From NCBI GenBank assembly GCA_017436705.1, contig JAFSCP010000017.1, positions 1 through 61,063 of the forward strand: a stretch of DNA of 61,063 nt, read 5' to 3'. The DNA is from Bacillota bacterium. Its GTDB lineage: Bacteria > Bacillota > Clostridia > Peptostreptococcales > Anaerovoracaceae. Shown piece after piece: positions 33,592-42,657 of this stretch (positions are counted from its first letter, which is position 1; every line of letters begins with the position of its first letter). The position numbers and the translations under genes are program-made. Under the pieces are notes generated by a model. The model was not told where the DNA came from. It was given only the letters and a program-made list of their open reading frames with translations, and did no database searches.

Positions 33592-34221
33592 CTATTCGCC
33601 TCCCAGATACTCCCGCAGTTTTTCCAGGGCACGTTTTTCTATCCGGGAAACGTATGAACGGCTGATTTCAAGTTTTGCAGCGATCTCACGCTGGGGCAGA
33701 GGCTCACGTCCGTCAAGACCGTAGCGGCATACAACTACAAGCCGTTCCCGTGGCGTCAGTACTGAATTAATGGCTCTGTAAAGTTTTCCGGCCTGGATTT
33801 TCAGATTTATGGAGTCCACTATTTCGTCGGTATCTGTACCGAGAATATCGTTGAAACTTATCTCGTTGCCGTCTTTGTCGGTGCCGATGGGAAGGCTCAG
33901 TGAAACTTCCTGCTTTATACGCTTTGAGGCACGTATGCTCATGAGAATTTCGTTTTCAATGCACTTTGCTGCATATGTGGCCAGCCTGGTGGACTTCTTG
34001 CTTGTATATGTATTTACAGCCTTTATGAGGCCTATTGTGCCGATTGAAATCAGATCATCGTGAGTCTGCACAGGACTCACATATTTTTTTGCAATGTGTG
34101 CAACCAGCCGGAGGTTGTGCTCAATAAGTTTCTGCCGTGCTGCCGGATCATTTTCTTCCATCAGTTTAACGTAGTGCTGCTCCTCTTTTTCTGTCAGTGG
34201 ATTGGGAAATGAACTGCTCAT
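33592..34221 (-). CDS. sigK: Sporulation sigma factor SigK, uninterrupted and without pro-sequence
   Basis: Late mother-cell sigma factor (209 aa). It begins SSSFPNPLTEKEEQHY, equivalent to the start of mature SigK, and carries region 2 (DDLISIGTIGLIKAV, LATYAAKCIENEIL) and region 4 (QREIAAKLEISRSYVSRIEKRALEKL). The coding sequence is continuous, so there is no skin element. An in-frame TAA lies nine codons before the ATG, so no pro-peptide of the Bacillus type can be encoded. AGAGGGGG precedes the start. Its promoter matches the sigma-K/E consensus. Control must therefore be mainly transcriptional. Confidence 0.93.
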   Translation of the reverse strand: MSSSFPNPLTEKEEQHYVKLMEENDPAARQKLIEHNLRLVAHIAKKYVSPVQTHDDLISIGTIGLIKAVNTYTSKKSTRLATYAAKCIENEILMSIRASKRIKQEVSLSLPIGTDKDGNEISFNDILGTDTDEIVDSINLKIQAGKLYRAINSVLTPRERLVVVCRYGLDGREPLPQREIAAKLEISRSYVSRIEKRALEKLREYLGGE

Positions 34222-34246
34222 ATATGTAAACCCCCTCTTTCGCTTT

Positions 34247-34274
34247 TACTATATGCGAAGAAAGGGGACTCAGT
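34247..34274 (-). promoter_or_regulatory. Sigma-K/sigma-E-type promoter of sigK
   Basis: On the minus strand: AC (34274-34273), 17-bp spacer, CATATAGTA (34255-34247), matching AC-N16/17-CATANNNTA. This suggests autoregulation by sigma-K, with sigma-E for the first transcripts. Confidence 0.7.
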
Positions 34275-34302
34275 GCCTGGCACACTATGAAACGGCCAGT
34301 AC

Positions 34303-34461
34303 CTATTTTGCTTCAAATGACATGCAGTCTGTACACTTCTGTTCTGTAGGGTTGGCTTCGTGAGTACCTACTGTGATGCTTTCAAGTGAGCAAAGGTTTT
34401 TTGAAGTTTCATTGTATCTGCACTTGTCTACTGTGCATCTGATTGTCTGGTTGCAGTTCAT
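34303..34461 (-). CDS. DUF1540 domain small Cys-rich protein
   Basis: A 52-aa protein with six Cys (3, 9, 14, 24, 43, 46) in the DUF1540 pattern, likely a zinc- or metal-binding knuckle: MNCNQTIRCTVDKC then CSLESITVGTHEA and CTDC. ATG 34461 has AGGAGGATTAAA directly upstream; an ATG further out lacks it. Its promoter looks like a sigma-G one, so expression in the forespore is predicted. It lies between sigK and radC. Function unknown. Confidence 0.8.
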   Translation of the reverse strand: MNCNQTIRCTVDKCRYNETSKNLCSLESITVGTHEANPTEQKCTDCMSFEAK

Positions 34462-34493
34462 TTTAATCCTCCTGTAATTTCGAATTTCGTTCA

Positions 34494-34523
34494 TATTATG
34501 AGCGAATCTTCACAAAAATATAC
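34494..34523 (-). promoter_or_regulatory. Sigma-G-like promoter of the DUF1540 gene
   Basis: On the minus strand: GTATA (34523-34519), 18-bp spacer, CATAATA (34500-34494), fitting the forespore sigma-G pattern GYATA-N17/18-CATNMTA. Confidence 0.6.
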
Positions 34524-34534
34524 GCCCCGAGTTC

Positions 34535-34563
34535 TTGTACTCTCTGCAAAAAAATGATATAAT
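34535..34563 (+). promoter_or_regulatory. Sigma-A promoter of radC-mre
   Basis: TTGTAC (34535-34540), 17-bp spacer, TATAAT (34558-34563). Back to back with the DUF1540 promoter. Confidence 0.8.
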
Positions 34564-34657
34564 TTCAAATAGTATTTTTATTTTGATAAAATGGGATTTT
34601 CATGTGATTTATGCCGTTTTTTCCATGAGGAAAATTCATGTAAAAAAGGAGAATTTT

Positions 34658-35335
34658 ATGAAAATCAAATCTTTGCCGCAGAGCGAAAGACCTGTGGAAA
34701 AATCAATGAGTCAGGGCATCGGCAGACTTTCAAATCCGGAACTTCTGGCAATCCTTCTCGGTACCGGCACCAGGGATAAATCAGCTATCGGTCTGGCCGA
34801 AGATATTATTGCAGCAGACAGGCGGGGGATTTCCTGCCTTGCTGAAAGTTCTGTGGAGGAACTGATGAAAATCAACGGAGTGGGGCAGTTCAAGGCGGCC
34901 AGAGTAATGGCGGCTGTGGAACTGGGAAAGAGAATTTCAACTTCTCCGCGGAGCAAACGGATACACGTTAAAAGCACTGACGAAATTGCAAGACTTTTTT
35001 TAGACGATATGCGTTATGAGAACCGGGAGGTTTTCAAGGCACTTCTTCTCAATCCTAAAAGTGAGATAATATGTATTGAAACTGTTTCGGTTGGTGAGCT
35101 GACAAGCACACTGATTCATCCCCGGGAGGTTTTCAGTCAGGCAGTGAAAAGAAGTGCAGCAGGTGTTGTTTTCGTACATAATCATCCAAGCGGCGATCCG
35201 ACGCCGAGCCAGGAAGATATTGAAACGACTGAACGGCTTGAAGCCTGCGGAACACTTCTGGGAATAAAAGTAATTGACCATATCATTATCGGTGATGGTC
35301 GGTATGTAAGTTTAAAAAGTTCAGGATATATGTAG
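34658..35335 (+). CDS. radC: RadC family JAMM/MPN+ protein
   Basis: A 225-aa RadC protein: helix-hairpin-helix region (KINGVGQFKAARVMAA) then the JAMM metalloprotease-like domain with HNHPSGDPTPSQED. Historically called a DNA repair protein; the real function is unsettled. ATG 34658 is used because AAAAAGGAG precedes it by 8 nt; the frame extends to 34535 through the promoter. Position directly upstream of mreB is common in Firmicutes. Confidence 0.92.
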   Translation: MKIKSLPQSERPVEKSMSQGIGRLSNPELLAILLGTGTRDKSAIGLAEDIIAADRRGISCLAESSVEELMKINGVGQFKAARVMAAVELGKRISTSPRSKRIHVKSTDEIARLFLDDMRYENREVFKALLLNPKSEIICIETVSVGELTSTLIHPREVFSQAVKRSAAGVVFVHNHPSGDPTPSQEDIETTERLEACGTLLGIKVIDHIIIGDGRYVSLKSSGYM

Positions 35336-35361
35336 TTTTTTTATTGGATGGAGGTATTAAA

Positions 35362-36405
35362 ATGTGCAGTTTTTTTAAAGCTAAAGATATGGGAATTGAC
35401 TTAGGAACAGCTAATACACTGATTTATGTAAAAGACAGTGGAATCATAATGAATGAGCCTTCTGTTATCGCAGTTGAAAACCGCGGCGGCAAGACTCTTG
35501 CAGTAGGTCTGAGAGCAAAGGACATGCTGGGCAAGGCACCTCAGAGCATTTCTGTTGTAAGACCGCTTCAGGACGGCGTTATTTCTGATTTCGACAGAAC
35601 AGCAGACATGCTCAAATCTTTCCTTGAAGCAGCTCTCAAGGCTAAGAGAATCAGAAATTTCAGAGTTGTGGTAGGTGTTCCGAGCGGTGTTACAGAAGTT
35701 GAAAAGAGAGCAGTAAGTGAAGTTGTAAAGCAGCTTGGCGCTACTGATGTTTTCATTCTGGAAGAACCTATGGCAGCTGCAATCGGAGCAGGTATGGATG
35801 TTGACGGAACTACAGGCTGCATGATTGCTGATATCGGCGGCGGTACAACTGACGTTGCAATTATTGCTCTTGGCGGTATTGTGTGCAGTACTTCCATCAG
35901 ACATGCAGGCGATAAAATCAATGACGAAATTATCCAGTATATGAGAAAGCGTCATGCACTTCTCATCGGTGAACGTACAGCAGAAGAACTTAAAATCAAC
36001 ATCGGATGTGCGTGCATGGATGTGGATGAAAACGGCAACGAAATCATCAAGACAATGAACGCAAGAGGAAGAGATATTGTATCCGGCCTTCCTAAGACTC
36101 TGGAAGTAACAAACAAGGATATGATGATTGCCCTTCAGGAATCAATGGATATTATTGTTGATGCCATCAAGGCTACAATTGAAAAAGCACCGCCTGAAAT
36201 TGCTGCGGATATCGCTGAAAATGGTATGGTGCTTTCCGGCGGAGGCGGAAAAATCTACAACCTTGACAAGCTGATTACAAAGAGAACCGGCATGGAAGTC
36301 AGAGTTTCCGACAATGCTTTTGAAGCAGTTGCCCTGGGTGCAGGCAAGAGCCTTGAAGATATTGAAAAATTAAAAGTATATGCACAGGGCGGCAGAAAGA
36401 GATAG
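35362..36405 (+). CDS. mreB: Rod shape-determining protein MreB
   Basis: Actin-like filament protein guiding lateral wall synthesis (347 aa). Phosphate 1 motif MGIDLGTANTLIYV, phosphate 2 IADIGGGTTDVAII and adenosine motif VLSGGGGKIYNL. ATG 35362 follows GGATGGAGG. First of the contiguous mreB-mreC-mreD-mrdA set. The gene lies 26 nt after radC. Confidence 0.95.
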   Translation: MCSFFKAKDMGIDLGTANTLIYVKDSGIIMNEPSVIAVENRGGKTLAVGLRAKDMLGKAPQSISVVRPLQDGVISDFDRTADMLKSFLEAALKAKRIRNFRVVVGVPSGVTEVEKRAVSEVVKQLGATDVFILEEPMAAAIGAGMDVDGTTGCMIADIGGGTTDVAIIALGGIVCSTSIRHAGDKINDEIIQYMRKRHALLIGERTAEELKINIGCACMDVDENGNEIIKTMNARGRDIVSGLPKTLEVTNKDMMIALQESMDIIVDAIKATIEKAPPEIAADIAENGMVLSGGGGKIYNLDKLITKRTGMEVRVSDNAFEAVALGAGKSLEDIEKLKVYAQGGRKR

Positions 36406-36414
36406 AGGAAAATT

Positions 36415-37233
36415 ATGCGTTGGATTACAGAGCATAAGTTAATATCGGTACTGATTTTAATTCTGCTGATTCTTGCAGTTATTTTTGCTGTGTCTGTATT
36501 TACTGACGGTATGAACAATACAGCAACCGGTGCTGTCAATAAGGGTATGTCAGTAATTTCCGGAGGTCTTTCTTCTGTGGGAAACACAATCCGTGATAAC
36601 ATAACAGGCCTGTTTGCCTATAAAGCACTGCAGGAGCAGATTGATGAGCTTGAGAATGAGAACGATAATCTTCGCCGTCAGCTGGTGGAAACCCAGCTTG
36701 ACAGGGAGGAACTGGAGCAGCTTGAGGAGCTTTCCGGGGCTCTGAATTTCGAATATGCATCCAACAAGTTTGACATGGTAACTGCGGATATCACATCTCT
36801 TGACGGTTCCAACTGGACCAATATCTTTACAATTGACAGGGGAACTGAATCAGGTATTGAGGCAGGAGATGCGGTTGTCAACGGCATGGGACTTGTAGGA
36901 AGAATTCAGGAAACAGGAGACGGCTGGTCCAAAGTAGTTTCAATCATTGACGAAGATATTCAGGTAAGTTTCAAACTGGTGCGTGACCGCAAGCAGCTTG
37001 GAGTAGTTTCAGGCAATGCCAGCGCAAGCATCAGCGGATATATGATGGATGCAGATTCTACAGTAATGGAAGGCGACGTTCTTGTTACTTCAGGTCTTGG
37101 TACTTATCCGAGAGGCCTGGAAATCGGCAATGTAAAGACTGTTGTTTATAACAGCAACACTCTTCTGAAGGAAATTACAGTAGAACCGGCAGTTAATTTC
37201 AGAGGTCTTGAAAAGGTTGCGGTGATTAAGTAA
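36415..37233 (+). CDS. mreC: Rod shape-determining protein MreC
   Basis: Membrane-anchored scaffold of the elongation complex (272 aa): one N-terminal transmembrane helix (LISVLILILLILAVIFAVSV), a coiled coil (residues about 68-110, LQEQIDELENENDNLRRQL), then the beta-rich periplasmic-type domain (TIDRGTESGIEAGDAVVNGMGLVGRI, VTSGLGTYPRGLEIG). The stop shares one base with mreD. Confidence 0.94.
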   Translation: MRWITEHKLISVLILILLILAVIFAVSVFTDGMNNTATGAVNKGMSVISGGLSSVGNTIRDNITGLFAYKALQEQIDELENENDNLRRQLVETQLDREELEQLEELSGALNFEYASNKFDMVTADITSLDGSNWTNIFTIDRGTESGIEAGDAVVNGMGLVGRIQETGDGWSKVVSIIDEDIQVSFKLVRDRKQLGVVSGNASASISGYMMDADSTVMEGDVLVTSGLGTYPRGLEIGNVKTVVYNSNTLLKEITVEPAVNFRGLEKVAVIK

Positions 37234-37733
37234 TGAAGTACTGGAAAGCAGGCATAGCCTTTCTCGTGGCGTTTTTAATACAGACATCGCTGCTCAACGG
37301 CATAAGTATCGGCGGCTATACTCCGAATCTGCTGCTGTGCCTTGTAATCGTATTTTCTTTCCTCTATGAAGAGGATATGTACGGTGTGGTTTACGGCGCA
37401 GTTTTTGGTGTGCTCTACGATGTGTGCTATAACTATATAATAGGACCGACACCGATTGCGCTCGTGCTGGTGGCAATTTTTATTCTGCTGGTAAGGGAGT
37501 ATGCAAATATAGAAAATGTAATAAACCTCTGGTTTGTTTCAGTTGTTTCAATGGTAGGCTACTACCTCATACACTGGGGACTCTGCCGCATAGGCGGCAA
37601 CCCGGTTGGAATTGTTTACGCACTCCGTGATCTTCCGGGAATAGGAATTTATTCACTGGCAGTGGTGACAATCATATACTTTATACTCATCCGAAAGGTA
37701 GTAAGACACCGCAAAGACAGGTATTTCAGATGA
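37233..37733 (+). CDS. mreD: Rod shape-determining protein MreD
   Basis: A 166-aa integral membrane protein with about five hydrophobic helices; PNLLLCLVIVFSF and AVFGVLYDVCYNYIIGPTPI are typical of MreD. It overlaps mreC by one base and mrdA by four bases, so the three are translationally coupled. Confidence 0.9.
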   Translation: MKYWKAGIAFLVAFLIQTSLLNGISIGGYTPNLLLCLVIVFSFLYEEDMYGVVYGAVFGVLYDVCYNYIIGPTPIALVLVAIFILLVREYANIENVINLWFVSVVSMVGYYLIHWGLCRIGGNPVGIVYALRDLPGIGIYSLAVVTIIYFILIRKVVRHRKDRYFR

Positions 37734-40534
37734 ACAAAAAGATTGTTAATTCCAGGTATTATCAGATTATCGGGTTAATTTTAATCCTTATGCTGGCACT
37801 CTGCATAAGGCTTTTTGTGCTGACTGTAATTCAGGAAGAACGCTGGTCAGAGGCGGCAGTCAATCAGAATACCAAAGAAGTTGTAACTTCCGCACCGCGC
37901 GGAGAAATCTTTGACCGGTACGGCAGAACACTGGCAACAAACAAGCAGATTTTCACCGTTACATTCAATGTCAGCGGTCTGCAGACTACGGACATCAACC
38001 GTTCAGCGTACACTCTGGTGAAGCTGCTCGAAGAAAACGGTGACGAATATGTAGACAATTTCCCTATCAAAATCACCAAGAAGGGGAAATTCAGATATAC
38101 TTACGATGACAGCAAGAAGAACTGGCTGAAGAGTATCGGCCTTGATTCTGATGCAACTCCTGAAGAGGCGTTGGAAAAGCTCCGCAAGGACTATGAAATC
38201 GATCCGGCGCTGGACCGTTATGATGCGCTGGAAGTTCTTCAGGAAACCCACGGTGTATGGCCTCCGATAAACATCAGAAGTATGACATATACTTATGATA
38301 CGAGGAAGACTGCTTTCCTGGAAAAATATAGCCCTTACTCAGGTATTGCAAGTGCTGATATTCCTGGTTTGAGCGCTGAAGAGGCTTTCAACGCACTGCG
38401 TAAAAAATATAGTCTCGATAAGCCTCTTTATGAAGGCGGCGAAGTGCTTTCAGATACTGAAGTCCGCAAGATTTTTGCAATCAGAGAGGAAATCAAGAAT
38501 ACAGGTTATAACAAGTACCGTTCAAGTACCATTGCCAGCGACGTAAGCGATGAAACAGTTGCTTACATTGAAGAAATGGGCAGCTTCCTCAAAGGTGTTG
38601 AAATCGCATCCGAAACTGTGCGTGTATATCCTGAAGGTACCCTCCTTGCCCATGCACTGGGATACATGGGAAGTATTTCAGACTATCAGTATGACGAGTA
38701 TGTGAATCAGAAAGGCTACAGTGCTGACGACCTCATCGGTAAGGACGGGCTGGAAGCTACCATGGAAGAGTATCTTCACGGTACTGATGGTATCAAGACA
38801 ATCCTTGTAAACAGCGGCGGCGACTATATTGAAACCCTCAGCGAGACTGAGCCTGTGGCAGGTAAAAACATCTACCTGACAGTGGATATGGACCTGCAGC
38901 GTGTGGCTGAAGACGCCCTTGAAAAAGCAATTCTGGCCACACAGACCGGAAGCATTTTTGAGAGCAAATACGGCAATATGAAGCTGCAGGAATATGAAAA
39001 CTGCGGTTCCGGAGCTGTGGTTGCCCTGGATGTTGAAACAGGTGATGTGCTTGCGATGGCAAGTTATCCTGACTATGATCCGAATATTTTCGCCGAAGGT
39101 ATTTCGACCAAAGACTGGGCATCGGTACAGAGTACCAACCCGAGAGACTCTCTGGCTCCGACACCTTTATACAATAACGCAATAAGAACTTCCGTACAGC
39201 CAGGTTCCACTTTCAAGCCGATTACGGCGGTGGCAGCATTGCAGTGCGGTCTTAATCCGGACCTTCAGTTAAGGGACGGAGGATATATTGAGCTTGGTAA
39301 CCGTAAGTTCGGTTGTTCCAGCTGGAATAACTACCGTGCAACCCACGGCTATCAGAACCTTGCTACGGCAATCCAGAATTCCTGTAACTACTATTTCTAC
39401 TGCATTGCATCAGGTCTGGACTATGCAAGAAATCAGATTTCCCTAGGGTACGATGAAGAAATTACAATTGACAAGATCATGCAGGTAGCATCTGAATTCG
39501 GCCTGGGGCAGAAAACAGGCATTGAGCTTTACGAAGCAGTCACACCACTGGCTTCCGAAGAAAGAAAGACTCAGGCTATGAAGCAGTCTTTATGGAGCCA
39601 TTTATATTATGGGGCTGAAGCGTACTGGCCGAAGTCCACAATCGAGGATGACGAAAAGCTCCGTGAAGAAATCAGCACAATCACAGGCTGGACTGAAGAA
39701 AACCCTTCAAGAGCGGTAATCATCAGCCGTATCAAGGAACAGACAACTGTAAAAGATTCAAAGGTTGAGGCAATCACCGACGATATCAAATATTCATATT
39801 TCAACATGGCTGTATGGACACGAGGTGACGAGTTCAATATCGCTATCGGTCAGGGGGACAACTCCTATACACCGATCCAGATGGCCAACTATATCGCAAC
39901 TCTGGGCAATGATGGCGAACGCAACGAAGTCAGCATTATCAAGGGTATCGAAGGCGAAGGAAACCATGTGAAGGCAGAGCCATACCAGATCGATGTAAGC
40001 GAAGAAGATATAGATGCAGTGCTTGAAGGTATGAGACTGGTAACAACACGAGGTACACTGGCAAGCACTTTCTCAAGATTCCCGATCAGCGTTGCCGGCA
40101 AGACAGGTACTGCCGAAAAGGACGGCTACATCAATCCTAAAGATGAAGTCGCTTATGTAAAGGAAAACCTGAGTAAAATTGCTCCGGGAGTAAAATGGGA
40201 CGAAGTTCAGAAGGAAATGTCCAAACTGATGAAAAAAGACCCTGACAAGTATCCTACAGAAAACGACACCGTGGATGCAGCGCTTATTTCAGTAACAGAC
40301 AAGGAAGTAACCCAGGGACAGATCAACCAGTTCAAGGATGAGTACGATCACTTTGCGTGGGCTGTTACTCTGGCACCTGCTGACAATCCTAAGATTGCAG
40401 TGGTTGTAATGCTCATTCAGGGTGGTACTTCCCTCAATGCAGGTCCTGTGGCAAGGGAAGTTATAGGACAATATCTGCAGGTTGGTGAAGAAACTTATGC
40501 AGAAGGGTTTGACTTTTCGACAAAGATGAATTAA
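37730..40534 (+). CDS. mrdA: Penicillin-binding protein 2 (elongasome transpeptidase)
   Basis: Class B PBP of the rod complex, at 934 aa longer than the about 650 of E. coli PBP2; clostridial versions are often this long. An N-terminal membrane helix (IIGLILILMLALCIRLFVLTVI), pedestal with RGEIFDRYGRTLATN, then transpeptidase motifs Ser493-Thr-Phe-Lys496, SCN in IQNSCNYYF and KTG in VAGKTGTAEKDG. Extra segments are seen around residues 120-260 and near 600-680 and 800-850. The ATG overlaps the mreD stop. The gene end contains TTCGACA (40516-40522). Confidence 0.93.
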   Translation: MNKKIVNSRYYQIIGLILILMLALCIRLFVLTVIQEERWSEAAVNQNTKEVVTSAPRGEIFDRYGRTLATNKQIFTVTFNVSGLQTTDINRSAYTLVKLLEENGDEYVDNFPIKITKKGKFRYTYDDSKKNWLKSIGLDSDATPEEALEKLRKDYEIDPALDRYDALEVLQETHGVWPPINIRSMTYTYDTRKTAFLEKYSPYSGIASADIPGLSAEEAFNALRKKYSLDKPLYEGGEVLSDTEVRKIFAIREEIKNTGYNKYRSSTIASDVSDETVAYIEEMGSFLKGVEIASETVRVYPEGTLLAHALGYMGSISDYQYDEYVNQKGYSADDLIGKDGLEATMEEYLHGTDGIKTILVNSGGDYIETLSETEPVAGKNIYLTVDMDLQRVAEDALEKAILATQTGSIFESKYGNMKLQEYENCGSGAVVALDVETGDVLAMASYPDYDPNIFAEGISTKDWASVQSTNPRDSLAPTPLYNNAIRTSVQPGSTFKPITAVAALQCGLNPDLQLRDGGYIELGNRKFGCSSWNNYRATHGYQNLATAIQNSCNYYFYCIASGLDYARNQISLGYDEEITIDKIMQVASEFGLGQKTGIELYEAVTPLASEERKTQAMKQSLWSHLYYGAEAYWPKSTIEDDEKLREEISTITGWTEENPSRAVIISRIKEQTTVKDSKVEAITDDIKYSYFNMAVWTRGDEFNIAIGQGDNSYTPIQMANYIATLGNDGERNEVSIIKGIEGEGNHVKAEPYQIDVSEEDIDAVLEGMRLVTTRGTLASTFSRFPISVAGKTGTAEKDGYINPKDEVAYVKENLSKIAPGVKWDEVQKEMSKLMKKDPDKYPTENDTVDAALISVTDKEVTQGQINQFKDEYDHFAWAVTLAPADNPKIAVVVMLIQGGTSLNAGPVAREVIGQYLQVGEETYAEGFDFSTKMN

Positions 40535-40542
40535 AATATAAG

Positions 40543-40579
40543 TCCGCGACTTTTGTTGATACGAGGCGGGATTCGCGGA
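40543..40579 (+). repeat. Inverted repeat between mrdA and minD
   Basis: TCCGCGA (40543-40549) and TCGCGGA (40573-40579), perfect 7-bp arms with a 23-nt loop, no T-tract. It may be an RNA stem or a protein site. Confidence 0.45.
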
Positions 40580-40607
40580 AATAAGAATTTTAAGAGAGGA
40601 GATTGCT

Positions 40608-41330
40608 ATGGGGAAGACTATTGTAATAGCTTCCGGTAAGGGCGGAACCGGTAAAACCATGTTTTCAGCCAATTTAGGGGCAACCCTGGCAGGAAACGGT
40701 CATAAGGTGGTATTGGTAGATATGGACACAGGCCTCAGAAACCTGGATCTTTATCTCGGCCTGGAAAACAACGTGGTATACGATGTGTGCGATGTCCTCA
40801 ACGGTGTCTGCCGCATCAAGCAGGCTCTTATCAAGGATAAGCGCTTTCCGGGACTGTTTTTCATGGCAGCATCACCAAGACCTGATGACGGTGAAATCAC
40901 ACCTCTTCATGTCAAAGTCCTCTGCGATAAGCTGAGCGAAATCTTTGACTATGTTATCATTGATGCTCCTGCAGGACTTGATGACGGACTGGCAATTGCC
41001 CTTGGCGGTGCCGATGAAGTTATTCTGGTGATTACACCTGAATTTTCTTCAATCCGTGACTGCGATACAGTTTCAATGACTCTGAGAGAACAGGGAATTA
41101 CCAACATCCATTACATTCTGAACAAAGTCAACGTGAAACTAATGAAATCAGGCCTTGCACCTTCGTTGAGCGAGTTCCCGAGAGAAATCACCGAACGCAT
41201 AATCGGACTTGTTCAGTTTGATGAAAACATTCATATTTCAACCAATATGGGTATTCCGATTGTATTCAAGAAGGATACTTACATATGGAACAATTTTAAA
41301 AAGATTGCTGCAAGAGTTGAACAGCTTTAA
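40608..41330 (+). CDS. minD: MinD-like septum-site ATPase
   Basis: ParA/MinD ATPase (240 aa). Deviant Walker A KGGTGKT at 11-17 with the signature Lys, switch region VDMDTGLRNLDLYLGLEN, Walker B VIIDAPAGLDDG and a C-terminal amphipathic-looking end NNFKKIAARVEQL that could bind membrane. It positions division by inhibiting polar Z-rings in partnership with MinC. Neither minC nor minE is adjacent, which is unusual for this locus. GAGAGGAG lies before the ATG. A terminator follows and rodA converges. Confidence 0.87.
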   Translation: MGKTIVIASGKGGTGKTMFSANLGATLAGNGHKVVLVDMDTGLRNLDLYLGLENNVVYDVCDVLNGVCRIKQALIKDKRFPGLFFMAASPRPDDGEITPLHVKVLCDKLSEIFDYVIIDAPAGLDDGLAIALGGADEVILVITPEFSSIRDCDTVSMTLREQGITNIHYILNKVNVKLMKSGLAPSLSEFPREITERIIGLVQFDENIHISTNMGIPIVFKKDTYIWNNFKKIAARVEQL

Positions 41331-41338
41331 GACAGAAG

Positions 41339-41365
41339 AAAAGGCTCCGGATGTCCGGAGCCTTT
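41339..41365. terminator. Bidirectional terminator between minD and rodA
   Basis: AAAGGCTCCGG / CCGGAGCCTTT near-perfect palindrome with A-run and T-run on the two sides. Confidence 0.88.
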
Positions 41366-41381
41366 ATTATTTTCTGAGTAT

Positions 41382-42485
41382 TTAGAATTTGATTGCTTTG
41401 TTGTTGACGCCTACATTGAGGACAACTCCTACTGAAATCATACTTGCGATTACTGAAGTACCGCCGCCGGAAAGAAACGGCAGGGTAATACCGGTAACGG
41501 GCATCATTCCCATGGTCATAGCAATATTTTCGAAAGACTGGAACAGGAACATGGCAGTAAAACCGATTACAATCAGTGCGCCGTAAAGGTCCACGCAGTC
41601 TCTGATAATCACGCAGAAACGTGAAAGGAGCATACCATATAAAGCAATAACTACTGCTCCTCCGAAGAAACCCAGTTCTTCAACTACAACAGAAAAGATG
41701 AAGTCGGACTGCTGTACAGGAATGAAATCCAGGGATTTCTGAGTCCCCTGAAACAGCCCCTCGCCGGTGAGACCGCCGTTGCCGATGGCAACTTTGGACT
41801 GCCATACCTGATAATTGCCTGAAAGACTCAGATTTTCAGGATGAAGGAAAGCTTCAATTCGCTCTTTCTGGTAATCGTCCAGAAATCTGTACACAAGAGG
41901 AATTGCCGCAATTGTTCCAAGCGCACATTTGATAAAAATACTGTAATCTATGCCCGCGAAGAATACCATGAAAATCCACATTACAGCATAAACCAGCGCA
42001 CTTCCCAGGTCTTCTTTAAGTACAATCAGAATAATAGGTCCGCCTACAAGGGCAGCTTTTAAAACGCCGCTGAACTTGTCCAGTTCGTCGCGGTGCTCAG
42101 ACAGCCAGCCGGCCATAATCAGCACGAAGAGAATCTTTACAAACTCAGATGGCTGGAGGGTTGTGAAACCCAGGTCAATCCAGTTTCGGGAACCGTAACG
42201 GCTGTCACCAAGAGGTGTGTAAACTGTAAGCAGGAGCAGGACCCCTGCGATGTATAAAAACTTTTCCAGACCGATAAAAAATCTGTAGTCTATGTGCTGC
42301 ACAAGAATAAGCACCCCGAAGCCTATGACATATGAAACTGCCTGGATAAGGACAGGTCTTGCCAGTACAAAACCTTCGTCGTAAACAGTACTTTCAAGCA
42401 TGAGAATACTTATTATTCCAAGCATGGCCACGATAATCAGTATGAATTTGTCAACTTCTTTAAGCGGTGAAAAAATTTTGTTCAT
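41382..42485 (-). CDS. rodA: RodA family peptidoglycan glycosyltransferase (SEDS)
   Basis: Polymerises glycan strands with PBP2 (367 aa). About ten hydrophobic helices; SEDS signatures GSRNWIDLGFTTLQPSEFVKI and VVVEELGFFG, and the C-terminal GMMPVTGITLPFLSGGGTS. RodA rather than FtsW is favoured by length and by location beside the mre cluster, though it is on the opposite strand. The start ATG has GAAAGGTAAG upstream. Confidence 0.92.
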   Translation of the reverse strand: MNKIFSPLKEVDKFILIIVAMLGIISILMLESTVYDEGFVLARPVLIQAVSYVIGFGVLILVQHIDYRFFIGLEKFLYIAGVLLLLTVYTPLGDSRYGSRNWIDLGFTTLQPSEFVKILFVLIMAGWLSEHRDELDKFSGVLKAALVGGPIILIVLKEDLGSALVYAVMWIFMVFFAGIDYSIFIKCALGTIAAIPLVYRFLDDYQKERIEAFLHPENLSLSGNYQVWQSKVAIGNGGLTGEGLFQGTQKSLDFIPVQQSDFIFSVVVEELGFFGGAVVIALYGMLLSRFCVIIRDCVDLYGALIVIGFTAMFLFQSFENIAMTMGMMPVTGITLPFLSGGGTSVIASMISVGVVLNVGVNNKAIKF

Positions 42486-42525
42486 TTCTTACCTTTCTCT
42501 ACCTTGACATTTTGCTCACTTAAAC

Positions 42526-42555
42526 ATTATAATATACATTGTATGGATATATCAA
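42526..42555 (-). promoter_or_regulatory. Probable sigma-A promoter of rodA
   Basis: On the minus strand: TTGATA (42555-42550), 18-bp spacer, TATAAT (42531-42526). Confidence 0.6.
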
Positions 42556-42657
42556 GTTTTAATTATGTAATGCATTTTGATTTTTTTAAATATTAAAATT
42601 AACTAAAGAAAACTTCTGTAAACATAGACGGAAAATTAAATAAAAGGAGGTGCTGCG

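Noticed and set aside
33337-33665. Two short plus-strand frames in the gap before sigK
   Set aside because: They run through the tandem repeat and into antisense of sigK; composition is repeat-derived and no family is recognised.
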